Below are positions 1 through 8,623 of a stretch of 64,000 nucleotides of DNA, piece by piece. The notes beneath the pieces are model-generated. The model worked only from the letters and a program-made list of their open reading frames with translations, was not told the DNA's origin and made no database searches. Source of the stretch: Azospirillum halopraeferens DSM 3675 (GTDB lineage Bacteria; Pseudomonadota; Alphaproteobacteria; Azospirillales; Azospirillaceae); NCBI RefSeq assembly GCF_000429625.1, contig NZ_AUCF01000005.1, forward strand, positions 248,001 through 312,000, read 5' to 3'. Each line of letters begins with the position of its first letter. Position 1 is the first letter of the stretch. A program made the position numbers and the translations under genes.

Positions 1-848
1 GCCACGGCGCGCGACTTCTCCACCGCGTAGGGCGGAATGGCGCCGCTGTCGGCGTTGCGCAGGATGTTCTGCACGGCGGCGATGGTGGGGACCAGGAAGG
101 TGCCGGCCTCCAGCATCTCCTCCAGGCACTGCTCGTCCATGAAGATGCCGTGCTCGATGGAATCGATGCCGGCACGCACCGCGTTGAGGATGCCCTGCGT
201 GCCCTGGGCGTGGCTGGCGGTCTTGCGGCGGAAACGCTTGGCCTCGTGAACGCCGGCGGTGATCTCGGCGGCGCTGTAGTGGGCGTCGCGGGGGTCGACG
301 CCGGGCGTCATGACGCCGCCGGTCGCCATGATCTTGACCAGGTCGCAGCCGGCGTGCACCTGCTCGCGCACCGCCTTCACCACCTCGTCGCAGCCGTCGG
401 CGACGCGGGCGAGCGTGTTGCCGTGACCGCCGGTCATGCAGATCATGCGCCCCGCCGCACGGATGGTGGGGCCGCGGAACGCGCCCTGTGCGATGGCGTC
501 GCGCACGGCGAACTCCAGATGGTCCTTGCCGCCGCAGTCGCGCACCGCGGTGACGCCGCCGGCCAGCGTCTTCTGGGCGTTGGCCAGCATGGTCAGGACG
601 ATCTGGCCGGTGCCCATCTTCTGCATGGTGCCGCGCGGGTCGGCGCTGCCGGTGTAGCAGAGGTGCACATGGCAATCGACCAGGCCCGGCAGCAGGGTGC
701 AGCCGGCGGTGTCCGTCACCGGCCCGGCATAGCCGGCGAACGCCGCCTCCGGCGCCACGCGGACGATGCGGGCACCCTCCACCAGCACGGCGAAGCCCTC
801 GGCCAGGGACTCGCGGCCGTCGAAGATCCTTCCTCCCCGGAAGAGCAT
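1..848 (-). CDS. Amidohydrolase family protein (3' end outside window)
   Basis: A metal-dependent hydrolase of the imidazolonepropionase/Xaa-Pro dipeptidase-like amidohydrolase group, probably cytoplasmic. The reading frame runs from the ATG at 848 off the window edge, giving about 282 residues of an expected 400 or so. Seen in the sequence: an N-terminal beta-sandwich start, the metal-binding HVH motif at residues 60-62, the segment VKIMATGG around residue 172 whose Lys is the usual carbamylated ligand, and the later SHAQG and IEHGI motifs carrying the other metal histidines. It is the last visible gene of the peptide-transport operon, 52 bp after the ATPase gene. It may therefore hydrolyse an imported dipeptide or N-acyl amino acid. 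Substrate is not determined. Confidence 0.85.
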   Translation of the reverse strand, partial: MLFRGGRIFDGRESLAEGFAVLVEGARIVRVAPEAAFAGYAGPVTDTAGCTLLPGLVDCHVHLCYTGSADPRGTMQKMGTGQIVLTMLANAQKTLAGGVTAVRDCGGKDHLEFAVRDAIAQGAFRGPTIRAAGRMICMTGGHGNTLARVADGCDEVVKAVREQVHAGCDLVKIMATGGVMTPGVDPRDAHYSAAEITAGVHEAKRFRRKTASHAQGTQGILNAVRAGIDSIEHGIFMDEQCLEEMLEAGTFLVPTIAAVQNILRNADSGAIPPYAVEKSRAV

Positions 849-900
849 GGGTTTTGTCTCCGATTGTCTTGGTCGGTGGGGGCCCGACGCGGCCCCGTCG

Positions 901-2643
901 CTAACCGGCGCCGCCGACCGCCTCCACGTCGAGGTTGTCGTGCGACAGCCCCTCGAAGTGCGGCATCAGGCGCAGCAGTTCCTGCGTGTAGGGGTGCTGC
1001 GGGCGCTCGAACAGGTCCTCGGTGGCGGCCACCTCCAGCAGCCGGCCGTGGCGCATCACGCCGACGCGGTCGCACATCTGGCGGATCACCGGCAGGTCGT
1101 GGCTGATGAACAGCATGGTCAGCCGCAGCTCCTCCTGCAGGTCCTTCAGCAGGTTCAGGATCTGCGCCTGGATCGAGACGTCCAGCGCCGAGGTCGGCTC
1201 GTCGCACACCAGGAAGCGGGGCCGGGTGGCGAGGGCGCGGGCGATGCAGATGCGCTGGCGCTGGCCGCCGGAGAACTCGTGCGGGAACTTCTCCGCCGCC
1301 TTCGCCCCCAGCCCGACGTGGTCCAGCAGGTCGCGCACGATCCGCTCCACCTCGTCGCGGCCGGACGCCAGCCTGTGGAAGCGGATGGGCTCCGCCACGA
1401 TGTCCAGCACGCGCATGCGCGGGTTCAGCGACGAGAACGGGTCCTGGAAGATCATCTGAATCTGCCGGCGGAACGGGTTCAGGTCGCGGTCGCGGGTGAT
1501 GGCCGTGAGGTCGGTGCCGTTGAACGAAACCCGGCCGGCGGTCGGCCGGTAGAGGCCGGTGATCAGCCGGGCCACCGTGGACTTGCCGCTGCCGCTCTCC
1601 CCCACCAGGCCGAAGGTCTCGCCCTCGGCGATGGCGAAGGACACGTCCTTCACCGCGTCCAGATAGCGGCGGTTGCGCTCCAGCCAGGCGTTGTTCATGG
1701 GGAAGCGGATGCCCAGCCCCTCCACCGCCAGCAGCGGCCCGTCGGTCTTCGCGCCGAAGTCGCGGGCCTTGCCCAGCCAGTGGCCGCGCAGATCAATGGC
1801 CGGCGGCTTGGTGGCGATCCCCTCGATGTAGTCCACGTACGGGAAGCGGTGCAGGCGTACGTCCGGGCGCGGCACGGCGCCGATCAGCGCACGGGTGTAC
1901 GCGTGGTCGGGGTCGCCCAGGATCTTGGCGGTCGGCCCCTCCTCCACCACGCGGCCGCGGTACATCACGGCGACGCGGTCGGTGATCTCGGCGATCACCC
2001 CCATGTCGTGGGTGATGACGATCATGCCGACCTTGCGGTCCCGGCACAGCGCCTTCAGCAGGTCGAGGATCTGCGCCTGGATCGAGACGTCCAGCGCCGT
2101 GGTCGGCTCGTCCGCCACCACCACCTCCGGCTCGGCGCACAGCGCCAGGGCGATGACCACGCGCTGGCGCATGCCGCCGGAGAACTGGTGGGGGTACTGC
2201 TTGACCCGCAGTTCCGGATCGGGAATGCCGACCTGGCGCAGCAGGTCCACCGCCCGCGCCCGCGCCGCCGCCCCGTCGAGGCCGAGGTGCAGGCGGATCG
2301 TCTCCACCAACTGGCTCTCGATGGTCTGGAGCGGGTCCAGCGAGGTCAGCGGGTCCTGGAAGATCATGCCGATGCGCCGGCCGCGGATGCGCCGCTTCGC
2401 CGCCTCGTCCAGGTCGTCGATCCGCCGGCCCTCCAGGCGGATCTCGCCGGCGCCGATGCGGCCGGGCGGCTCCAGCAGGCCGATCACGGCGTTGCCGATG
2501 GTGGACTTGCCGGCCCCGGACTCGCCGACCACCCCCAGGATCTCGCCGGGGCGCACGGTCAGGGTGACGCCGTCCACGGCGACGAACAGGCCGCGGCGGG
2601 CGGGGAACTCGACCCGCAGGTCCTTGACGTCGAGCAGCGACAT
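901..2643 (-). CDS. Peptide ABC transporter, fused double ATPase subunit (DppD-DppF type)
   Basis: Energises import of a peptide-like substrate by ATP hydrolysis at the inner membrane. Two complete nucleotide-binding domains are joined in one chain of 580 residues. Domain 1 has Walker A GESGAGKS near residue 40, signature SGGMRQR near 155 and Walker [12 protein letters not shown] near 178. Domain 2 has Walker A GESGSGKS near 350, signature SGGQRQR near 460 and Walker [12 protein letters not shown] near 485. Each is followed by an oligopeptide-type C-terminal extension. ATG at 2643 is preferred because GAGG lies 8 bp upstream, overlapping the permease stop codon. An in-frame GTG at 2652 is possible. 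Fusion of DppD and DppF is common in proteobacterial peptide importers (GsiA, YejF). Confidence 0.93.
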   Translation of the reverse strand: MSLLDVKDLRVEFPARRGLFVAVDGVTLTVRPGEILGVVGESGAGKSTIGNAVIGLLEPPGRIGAGEIRLEGRRIDDLDEAAKRRIRGRRIGMIFQDPLTSLDPLQTIESQLVETIRLHLGLDGAAARARAVDLLRQVGIPDPELRVKQYPHQFSGGMRQRVVIALALCAEPEVVVADEPTTALDVSIQAQILDLLKALCRDRKVGMIVITHDMGVIAEITDRVAVMYRGRVVEEGPTAKILGDPDHAYTRALIGAVPRPDVRLHRFPYVDYIEGIATKPPAIDLRGHWLGKARDFGAKTDGPLLAVEGLGIRFPMNNAWLERNRRYLDAVKDVSFAIAEGETFGLVGESGSGKSTVARLITGLYRPTAGRVSFNGTDLTAITRDRDLNPFRRQIQMIFQDPFSSLNPRMRVLDIVAEPIRFHRLASGRDEVERIVRDLLDHVGLGAKAAEKFPHEFSGGQRQRICIARALATRPRFLVCDEPTSALDVSIQAQILNLLKDLQEELRLTMLFISHDLPVIRQMCDRVGVMRHGRLLEVAATEDLFERPQHPYTQELLRLMPHFEGLSHDNLDVEAVGGAG

Positions 2644-2653
2644 GGGGCGCACC

Positions 2654-3583
2654 TCAGCGGAGCTTCGGGTTGAGGGCGTCGCGCAGCCAGTCGCCCAGCA
2701 GGTTCACGGACAGGACCAGCAGGACCAGCACGATGCCGGGGAAGATGGTGATCCACCACTCGCCGGAGAACAGATAGTCGTTGCCGATGCGGATCAGCGT
2801 GCCCAGGGACGGCGTGGTCGGCGGCACGCCGACGCCGAGGAACGACAGGGTCGCCTCGGTGATGATGGCGATGGCGAGATGGATGGTGGCGATCACCAGC
2901 ACCGGCCCCATGACGTTGGGCAGGATGTGGCGCCACAGGATGGTCATGGGTCCGATGCCGATGATGCGGGCGGCCTGCACGTACTCCTTGCGGCTCTCCA
3001 CCATGGCGGCGCCGCGCACGGTGCGGGCGTACTGCACCCAGCCGGAAATGCCGATGGCGAACACCAGCACGTACAGGGCGACCTCGCCGTGCATGTCGTG
3101 GGGCAGCAGGCCGCGGGCCACGCCGTCGATCAGCAGGGCGATGAGGATCGCCGGGAACGAGAGCTGGACGTCGGCGATGCGCATGATCACCGCGTCGACC
3201 CGGCCGCCCACATAGCCGCTGACCAGCCCCAGCCCGACCCCCAGCACGACCGAGAAGACCACCGAGGCGAAGCCCACCAGCAGCGAGATGCGGGCGCCGT
3301 AGAGGATGGCGGAGAGGACGTCGCGCCCCTGGTCGTCGGTGCCCAGCGGGAAGGCGGCCTCGCCGCCCGCGTCCCACACCGGCGGCAGCCCGGCGTTCAT
3401 GATGTTCAGCGAGGCGAGGTCGAAGGGATTGTGCGGCGCGATCACCGGGGCCGCCAGGGCCGCCGCCACCAGCACCAGCGTGGTCAGCGCCGAGACGATG
3501 GTCACCGGCGAGGTGCGGAAGCTGTACCACAGGTCGCTGTCGGCGGCGGCGCGCAGCCGGGCGGAAAGGCGAAGGTCTGGCAT
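2654..3583 (-). CDS. Peptide ABC transporter permease (DppC type)
   Basis: Inner-membrane permease of 309 residues, the DppC-like half of the importer. It has an N-terminal OppC-like membrane segment near residues 30-50 ([20 protein letters not shown]), a periplasmic loop, and five further hydrophobic segments. The EAA loop that contacts the ATPase is at about residues 205-225 ([12 protein letters not shown]). The ATG has a good ribosome site, GGGAGGA, 8 bp upstream. It follows the DppB-type permease by 19 bp and runs directly into the ATPase gene. Confidence 0.93.
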   Translation of the reverse strand: MPDLRLSARLRAAADSDLWYSFRTSPVTIVSALTTLVLVAAALAAPVIAPHNPFDLASLNIMNAGLPPVWDAGGEAAFPLGTDDQGRDVLSAILYGARISLLVGFASVVFSVVLGVGLGLVSGYVGGRVDAVIMRIADVQLSFPAILIALLIDGVARGLLPHDMHGEVALYVLVFAIGISGWVQYARTVRGAAMVESRKEYVQAARIIGIGPMTILWRHILPNVMGPVLVIATIHLAIAIITEATLSFLGVGVPPTTPSLGTLIRIGNDYLFSGEWWITIFPGIVLVLLVLSVNLLGDWLRDALNPKLR

Positions 3584-3602
3584 GGATCGTTCCTCCCGCC
3601 CG

Positions 3603-4580
3603 TCAGCCCAGCGCCCGGCCGACGCGCAGGCGCGGGTCGACCGCGAAGTACAGCAGGTCGACCACCAGATTGATGATCACGAAGAAGAAGGCGATCAGGC
3701 ACAGGTACGCCGCCATCACCGGGATGTCGACGGTGCTGATGGCCTGGATGAACAGCAGCCCCATGCCCGGCCATTGGAACACGCTTTCGGTGATGATGGC
3801 GAAGGCGATGATCGAGCCGAGCTGCAGGCCGGTGATGGTGATGACCGGCACCAGCGTGTTCTTCAGCGCGTGGCGGAAGTTGACGAGACGGTCGGGCAGG
3901 CCGCGGGCGCGCGCGAACTTGATGAAGTCGGTGCGCAGCACCTCCAGCATCTCCGAGCGCACGAGGCGCATGATCAGCGTCATCTGGAACAGCGCCAGCG
4001 TGATGGCCGGCAGGATCAGCGCCTGCAACCCGGATTTGGTCAGCAGCCCCGTGGTCCACCAGCCGAGATCGACCACCGCCCCGCGCCCGAAGGTGGGCAG
4101 CCAGCGCAGCCACACCCCGAACACCAGGATCAGCAGGATGCCGATCAGGAAGGTGGGCAGCGACACGCCGACCAGCGAGACGGTCATGAAGGTCTTGGCC
4201 AGCACGCCGTTACGTTTGAGCGCCGTGTACACTCCCATGGGCACCCCCAGCGCCAGCGCCAGGACCATGGAGACGATGGACAGCTCCAGCGTCGCCGGCA
4301 GCCGCTCCGCCAGCAACTCGCTGACCGGCCGGCGGTGGCGGTAGGACATGCCGAACTCACCCTGCGCGGCGTTCACCACGAAGCGCGCGTACTGCACGAT
4401 GAACGGGTCGTTGAGGCCGAGCCGCTCCTTCAGCTCCTCGCGCTGCGCCAGCGTGGTGTCCTGGCCGACCATGGCGTTGATCGGGTCGCCGACGTAGCGG
4501 AACAGCGAGAAGGCGATCAGCGCCACCGTGAGGATCACCAGCACGGATTGCAGCAGGCGCTTGAGGATGAATGTGGGCAT
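3603..4580 (-). CDS. Peptide ABC transporter permease (DppB type)
   Basis: Inner-membrane permease of 325 residues, DppB-like. It begins [20 protein letters not shown], the typical first membrane segment and TM-domain lead of this family. The conserved periplasmic stretch with [14 protein letters not shown] follows. The EAA coupling loop is at about residues 205-225 ([12 protein letters not shown]). A longer in-frame start at 4622 exists, but it would add a low-complexity Gly/Arg/Pro leader read from the intergenic hairpin region, so the ATG at 4580 is chosen. Its own ribosome site is weak, which fits lower expression than the binding protein upstream. Confidence 0.92.
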   Translation of the reverse strand: MPTFILKRLLQSVLVILTVALIAFSLFRYVGDPINAMVGQDTTLAQREELKERLGLNDPFIVQYARFVVNAAQGEFGMSYRHRRPVSELLAERLPATLELSIVSMVLALALGVPMGVYTALKRNGVLAKTFMTVSLVGVSLPTFLIGILLILVFGVWLRWLPTFGRGAVVDLGWWTTGLLTKSGLQALILPAITLALFQMTLIMRLVRSEMLEVLRTDFIKFARARGLPDRLVNFRHALKNTLVPVITITGLQLGSIIAFAIITESVFQWPGMGLLFIQAISTVDIPVMAAYLCLIAFFFVIINLVVDLLYFAVDPRLRVGRALG

Positions 4581-4646
4581 GGGGGGTTCCCGCGTTGGGC
4601 CCCCCTCCCGGCCTCCCCCCAATCGCCGACCGGGGGAGGAGAGGAA

Positions 4647-4673
4647 CCCTCCCCCGTCGACGATGGGGGAGGG
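4647..4673 (-). other. Intercistronic GC hairpin between binding-protein and permease genes
   Basis: A perfect 9-bp inverted repeat (CCCTCCCCC / GGGGGAGGG, 9-nt loop) lies between the binding-protein stop (4699) and the permease start (4580). Other purine/pyrimidine stretches nearby could pair alternatively. It has no U-tract, so it is better read as an mRNA-protecting or attenuating hairpin than as a full terminator. Such hairpins after a binding-protein gene typically keep its transcript more abundant than the permease message. The functional reading is inference. Confidence 0.55.
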
Positions 4674-4698
4674 TCGGACGGGGGCGCGATGGCCGGAC

Positions 4699-6309
4699 TT
4701 ACTTCACCACCGCCGAGCGCAGGTCGAGCACGTCGTCGGCGCGCTGGACCACCTCGACGCCCTCGCGCACACCCCACGACAGGGGCTGGGCGTGCAGCGG
4801 CAGATAGCCGTAGTCGTCGCGCACGATCTCGAACGCTTCCTTGATCATGGCGTTGCGCTTGGCCTGGTCGGTCTCGGAGCCGACCTTGTGCGTCAGCTCA
4901 TCGACCTTCGGGTTGCAGTAGCCGCCCAGATTGAACAGGCCGGCCTGGGTGTCCTTGTTGCGGCAGGCGGCGAGGTTGAGCAGCGAGTTGTGGGCGTCGA
5001 TGGACGACGGCGTCCAGCCCAGCAGGTACATGGAGGTGTCATAGCCCGCCTGGGCCAGCACCTTACCGAAGTACTTGCCCTTGGTCTGGGCCAGCAGGTC
5101 CACCTTGATGCCGACCCTGGCGAGCATGCCGGCGACGGCCTGGCAGACCTTCTCGTCGTTGACGTAGCGGTCGTTCGGGCAGTCCAGCGTCACCGTGAAG
5201 CCGTTGGGATAGCCGGCCTCGGCCAGCAGCTTCTTGGACTTCTCGGGGTCGGGCTCGTACGGAGTGCCGAAGCTGGCGTCGAAGCCGTTGATCGGACCGG
5301 CGAGCAGCGAGCCCAGCGGCTCGGCCGCGCCGCGCATGATCTTCTCGTCGATCGCCTTCACGTCGACGGCGCGCACCACCGCCTCACGCACCCGCGCGTC
5401 CTTGAAGGGGTTCTTGCCCTTGACGCTGGAGTACTTCAGCTCGTCCCGGTCCTGGTCCATGCCGATGAAGATCGAGCGCGCCTCGGCGCCGGTCAGCGGC
5501 TTCACGCCCGGCGCCTTCTCCAGCCGGTCCCAGTCCTGCACGGGCACGGGCTGGATCACGTCCATCTCGCCCGACAGCAGGGCCGCGACGCGGGTCGCCG
5601 GCTGCGTCACGGGCGTGAACACCACGTCGGTCACGTTGGTGGCGATGCCCTTGTCCCAGTAGTCGGCGAAGCGCTTCAGCGTCGTCTTCACGTCGGGCTG
5701 CCGCTCGGCCAGCATGAACGGGCCGGTGCCGTTGGCGTGCAGGTTGGCGTGGTTGCCCTGGTTCGAGCCCTTGACGTTGGTGGCCTCGGTGGTGTTGTTG
5801 GCCTCCGACCACTCCTTGTCCATCATGTAGAGGAACACCCATTCCCGGGGCAGGATGGGGTTCGGCGACTTGGTGACGACCTCGACCGTGTGGTCGTCGA
5901 TCTTGTTCACCGCCTCGGCCTTGGCGCCGTAGCCCTTCATGTCCGACCCCTCGGTCAGCGAGCGCTGCCACGAGAAGATCACGTCGTCGGCGGTGAAGGG
6001 GTTGCCGTTGTGGAACGTCACGTCCTTGCGCAGGTGGAACACCCACTTGTTGGGTTCGGGGTTCTCCCAGCGCTCCGCCAGCATGGGCGTCAGCTTCAGG
6101 TCCTTGTCGTAGCCGACCAGCGGCTCGTAGATGTTGCCCTGGAAGCCCAGCGTGAAGGTCTCGTTCAGCCCGTGCGGGTCCATGGTGGTGGCGTCGCCCT
6201 GATAGGACCAGCGCAGGGTCGCGGCCTCGGCGGCGACGGCGCCGGCACCCACGGCGGCGGCGAGCGCCACGGCGGCGGCGGAGCGGAGCAGCTTCGACGT
6301 AAGCGTCAT
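4699..6309 (-). CDS. Peptide ABC transporter substrate-binding protein (SBP_bac_5 family)
   Basis: Periplasmic binding protein of 536 residues, cluster C (DppA/OppA-like). The start at 6309 gives a classical signal peptide: MTLTSKLLR, a hydrophobic run rich in Ala/Val, and a likely cleavage after AVAAEAA near residue 28. The family hallmark near residues 55-85 (GFQGNIYEPLVGYDKDLKLT, then AERWENPEPNKWVFHLRKDV) is clear. A longer frame to 6534 only adds a non-signal Arg/Ser-rich leader from the upstream gene's other frame. The importer, M20 peptidase and amidohydrolase are co-oriented, so the ligand is probably a dipeptide or N-acylated amino acid. Confidence 0.94.
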   Translation of the reverse strand: MTLTSKLLRSAAAVALAAAVGAGAVAAEAATLRWSYQGDATTMDPHGLNETFTLGFQGNIYEPLVGYDKDLKLTPMLAERWENPEPNKWVFHLRKDVTFHNGNPFTADDVIFSWQRSLTEGSDMKGYGAKAEAVNKIDDHTVEVVTKSPNPILPREWVFLYMMDKEWSEANNTTEATNVKGSNQGNHANLHANGTGPFMLAERQPDVKTTLKRFADYWDKGIATNVTDVVFTPVTQPATRVAALLSGEMDVIQPVPVQDWDRLEKAPGVKPLTGAEARSIFIGMDQDRDELKYSSVKGKNPFKDARVREAVVRAVDVKAIDEKIMRGAAEPLGSLLAGPINGFDASFGTPYEPDPEKSKKLLAEAGYPNGFTVTLDCPNDRYVNDEKVCQAVAGMLARVGIKVDLLAQTKGKYFGKVLAQAGYDTSMYLLGWTPSSIDAHNSLLNLAACRNKDTQAGLFNLGGYCNPKVDELTHKVGSETDQAKRNAMIKEAFEIVRDDYGYLPLHAQPLSWGVREGVEVVQRADDVLDLRSAVVK

Positions 6310-6370
6310 GACGTGTAATCCCCCTGTTCGTTCGTTGTCGGCGTCGTTGGACCGTCCGGTCCCCCGCTGA

Positions 6371-7525
6371 TCAGGCCGCGAGGCGCCGGACGAGGCTGCG
6401 CAGGAACCGTTCGCACGCGGCGACCTGCGTCGTCTCGATGAACTCGTTGGGCTGGTGGGCCTGGTCGATGGAGCCGGGACCGCACATGACGGTGGAGAAG
6501 CCGGCCTCCTGGAACTGCCCGGCCTCGGCGCCATAGGGCACCACGGCCGTGTCGTTGCGCCCGGTCAGCGAGCGGACCAGGCAGGCCGCCTCGCCGTCGG
6601 GATCGGGGTTCAGTCCGGGGGCGCCGGCCAGCACCTCGGTGCGGATGGTGCAGTCCGGCGCGATCCGGTGCATCTCCGGCAGCACCACGTCGCGGCAATA
6701 TGCCTCGAAGCGGGCGAGATAGCGGCTCCAGTCGTCGCCGGTGACGGGACGGATGTCCCACAGGAACTCCGCATGGCGCGCCATGATGTTGAGCGCCGTG
6801 CCGCCGGCGAAGGTGCCGACGTGCAGCGTCGTGTAGGGCGGCTCGAACGGGCTGGCGGGGTCGGCGGCGGCGGCGTTCTGCGCCGTCATGTCGGCGATGA
6901 AGCCGACCAGGCGGGCCGCCGTCATGACCGCGCTGACGCCGCGGTGGAGCTGGCTGGAATGAGCCTCGTGCCCGGTGACGGTGGTGCGCAGGGCGTAGGT
7001 GCCCTTGTGGGCGACCACCGTGCGCATGGACGTGGGCTCGCCGACGATGACGGCGGAGGGACGCGGCAGCTCGGCCGCCATGCGGCGGATCATGTCGGGG
7101 GCGCCGAAGCAGCCCACCTCCTCGTCATAGGACAGCGCCAGGTGGACGGGGCGCTTCAGCCCCGCTTCCAGCATTTCCGGCAGCAGCGCCAGGGCGACCG
7201 CCGGAAAGCTCTTCATGTCGGCGGTGCCGCGGCCGTACAGGCGCCCGTCGCGCTCCACCACCGTGAAGGGATCGCTGTCCCAGGGCTGCCCGTCCACGGG
7301 CACCACGTCGGTGTGGGCCGACAGCACCACACCGCCTTCCGCCGCCGGCCCGATGGAGGCGAAGAGGTTGGCCTTCGTCCCCTCGGCGTTGGGCACCAGC
7401 CGGCTTTCGATGCCGTACCCGTCCAGATAGTCCCGCACCCAGTCAATGAGCGCGAGGTTCGACCGCGACGACACCGTGTCGAACGACACCAGGCGCGCGA
7501 TCATCTCCTTCGATCGAGGCTCCAC
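6371..7525 (-). CDS. M20 family metallohydrolase, acetylornithine deacetylase (ArgE)-like
   Basis: A cytoplasmic, di-zinc M20 deacylase/peptidase of 384 residues. Motifs seen: SAHTDVVPVDG near residue 68 (zinc His and the catalytic-helper Asp), GRGTADMKS near 98 (bridging Asp), DEEVGCFG near 133 (catalytic Glu and zinc Glu), and VGEPTSM near 160. A dimerisation/lid domain sits between about 175 and 285. First gene of the peptide-uptake operon, 61 bp before the binding protein. ArgE and related N-acyl-amino-acid deacylases are hard to separate by sequence, and its place beside a peptide importer argues for catabolism rather than arginine synthesis. GTG at 7525 is used; ATG at 7504 is an alternative. 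Confidence 0.88.
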   Translation of the reverse strand: MEPRSKEMIARLVSFDTVSSRSNLALIDWVRDYLDGYGIESRLVPNAEGTKANLFASIGPAAEGGVVLSAHTDVVPVDGQPWDSDPFTVVERDGRLYGRGTADMKSFPAVALALLPEMLEAGLKRPVHLALSYDEEVGCFGAPDMIRRMAAELPRPSAVIVGEPTSMRTVVAHKGTYALRTTVTGHEAHSSQLHRGVSAVMTAARLVGFIADMTAQNAAAADPASPFEPPYTTLHVGTFAGGTALNIMARHAEFLWDIRPVTGDDWSRYLARFEAYCRDVVLPEMHRIAPDCTIRTEVLAGAPGLNPDPDGEAACLVRSLTGRNDTAVVPYGAEAGQFQEAGFSTVMCGPGSIDQAHQPNEFIETTQVAACERFLRSLVRRLAA

Positions 7526-7601
7526 GTTCGTCTCTTACCCTGTTCTTCCCCGCCCGTTTCCGGTTGGCCGCATTTTTTCGGCTCTTCTCGGGGCTTGTTC
7601 G

Positions 7602-7675
7602 GTTTCGAAACGATGACAAGGGGAGCGTCAGAGTGTCAAATAGGATTTTCCGGCCGGGGTATACGCAAATGCTAT
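7602..7675. promoter_or_regulatory. Divergent promoter region with two palindromic sites
   Basis: The 177-bp gap between the M20 gene (leftward) and the LysR gene (rightward) must hold both promoters. Two dyads are visible. GTTTCGAAAC at 7602-7611 is a perfect 10-bp palindrome inside GTTCGGTTTCGAAACGAT. ATACGCAAATGCTAT at 7661-7675 is a near-dyad (ATA.GCA / TGC.TAT) ending 27 bp before the LysR start. Either could be the regulator's binding site, and the second is placed for autoregulation. A closely similar copy of the first palindrome occurs at 26502-26518. Confidence 0.4.
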
Positions 7676-7702
7676 GGCCGGCGGGCGACGGGGAGGCAAT
7701 GC

Positions 7703-8623
7703 ATGCGGTTCCGGCAGGTCGAGGCGTTCCGCGCCGCCATGCTCACGGGGTCGGTGACCGGTGCGGCGGGGATGCTGTGCATCGCCCAGCCCTCGGCCAG
7801 CCGGCTGATCGCCGACCTGGAGGAGGCGGTGGGCTTCCGCCTGTTCAGCCGGTCCGGCGGCCGGCTGACCCCGACCACCGAGGGGCTGCGCTTCTACACG
7901 GCGGTGGAGCGTTCCTTCGTCGGCATGGAAAAGCTGGAACGGGTGGCCGAGCAGATCCGCGGCGCCCGCACCGGGCATCTGACGGTGTGCGCCCTGCCCG
8001 CCTTGTCGTCCTCCGTGATGCCGGGAACCATCCGCCGTTTTCTCGACCGCCACCCTGAGGTGACGGTGAACCTGGAAATCCTGCACCCCACGGAGATCCT
8101 GGAGAGCCTGCAGGCCGGCCAGGCGGACGTCGCCATGTCCGCCAGCTTTCCCGCGGTGCCCGGTGTCATCCAGGAGCCGCTGCTGGAGGCGCGCTTCATC
8201 TGCGCCCTGCCCCGGGGGCACCCGCTGTGCGCCAGGGAGGTCGTCGCCCTCACCGACTTCGAGGGGCAGGACGTGGTCGGCGTCCTGCCGTCCACCCCCA
8301 TCGACTGGAGCCGCATCGACCGCCTGTTCGAGGATGCCGGCGTGCGGTTGCGCCGCCGCGTCGCCACACCCCATTCCCACACTGCCTACGGACTGGTGGC
8401 CGCCGGTCTCGGCATCGGCCTGTTCGAGCCGTTCGCCGCCCGGCTGTGGATGGCCAACGGCGTCGAGGTGCGCCCCTGCAGCGCCGATCTGCGCTACACC
8501 TACTCCCTGTGCCTGCCGGCGGCGCGCGCCGACTCACCGCTGGTGCAGGAGTTCGTGGCGTGCCTGCGCGCCTGCCTGCGGGAGGAGCCGCCGGCGCTCA
8601 ACGGACCCGTTCCGCCGGCATGA
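7703..8623 (+). CDS. LysR-type transcriptional regulator
   Basis: A 306-residue LysR activator/repressor. Residues 1-60 form the winged helix-turn-helix (MRFRQVEAFRAAMLTGSVTG..AQPSASRLIADLEEAVGFRLF), followed by the linker helix and a two-lobed LysR substrate-binding domain from about residue 90. The ATG at 7703 gives the canonical family start. It is divergent from the peptide-uptake operon, so it most likely controls that operon in response to an imported peptide or breakdown product. Its 3' end overlaps the 3' end of the convergent sensor-kinase gene by 26 bp. Confidence 0.92.
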   Translation: MRFRQVEAFRAAMLTGSVTGAAGMLCIAQPSASRLIADLEEAVGFRLFSRSGGRLTPTTEGLRFYTAVERSFVGMEKLERVAEQIRGARTGHLTVCALPALSSSVMPGTIRRFLDRHPEVTVNLEILHPTEILESLQAGQADVAMSASFPAVPGVIQEPLLEARFICALPRGHPLCAREVVALTDFEGQDVVGVLPSTPIDWSRIDRLFEDAGVRLRRRVATPHSHTAYGLVAAGLGIGLFEPFAARLWMANGVEVRPCSADLRYTYSLCLPAARADSPLVQEFVACLRACLREEPPALNGPVPPA

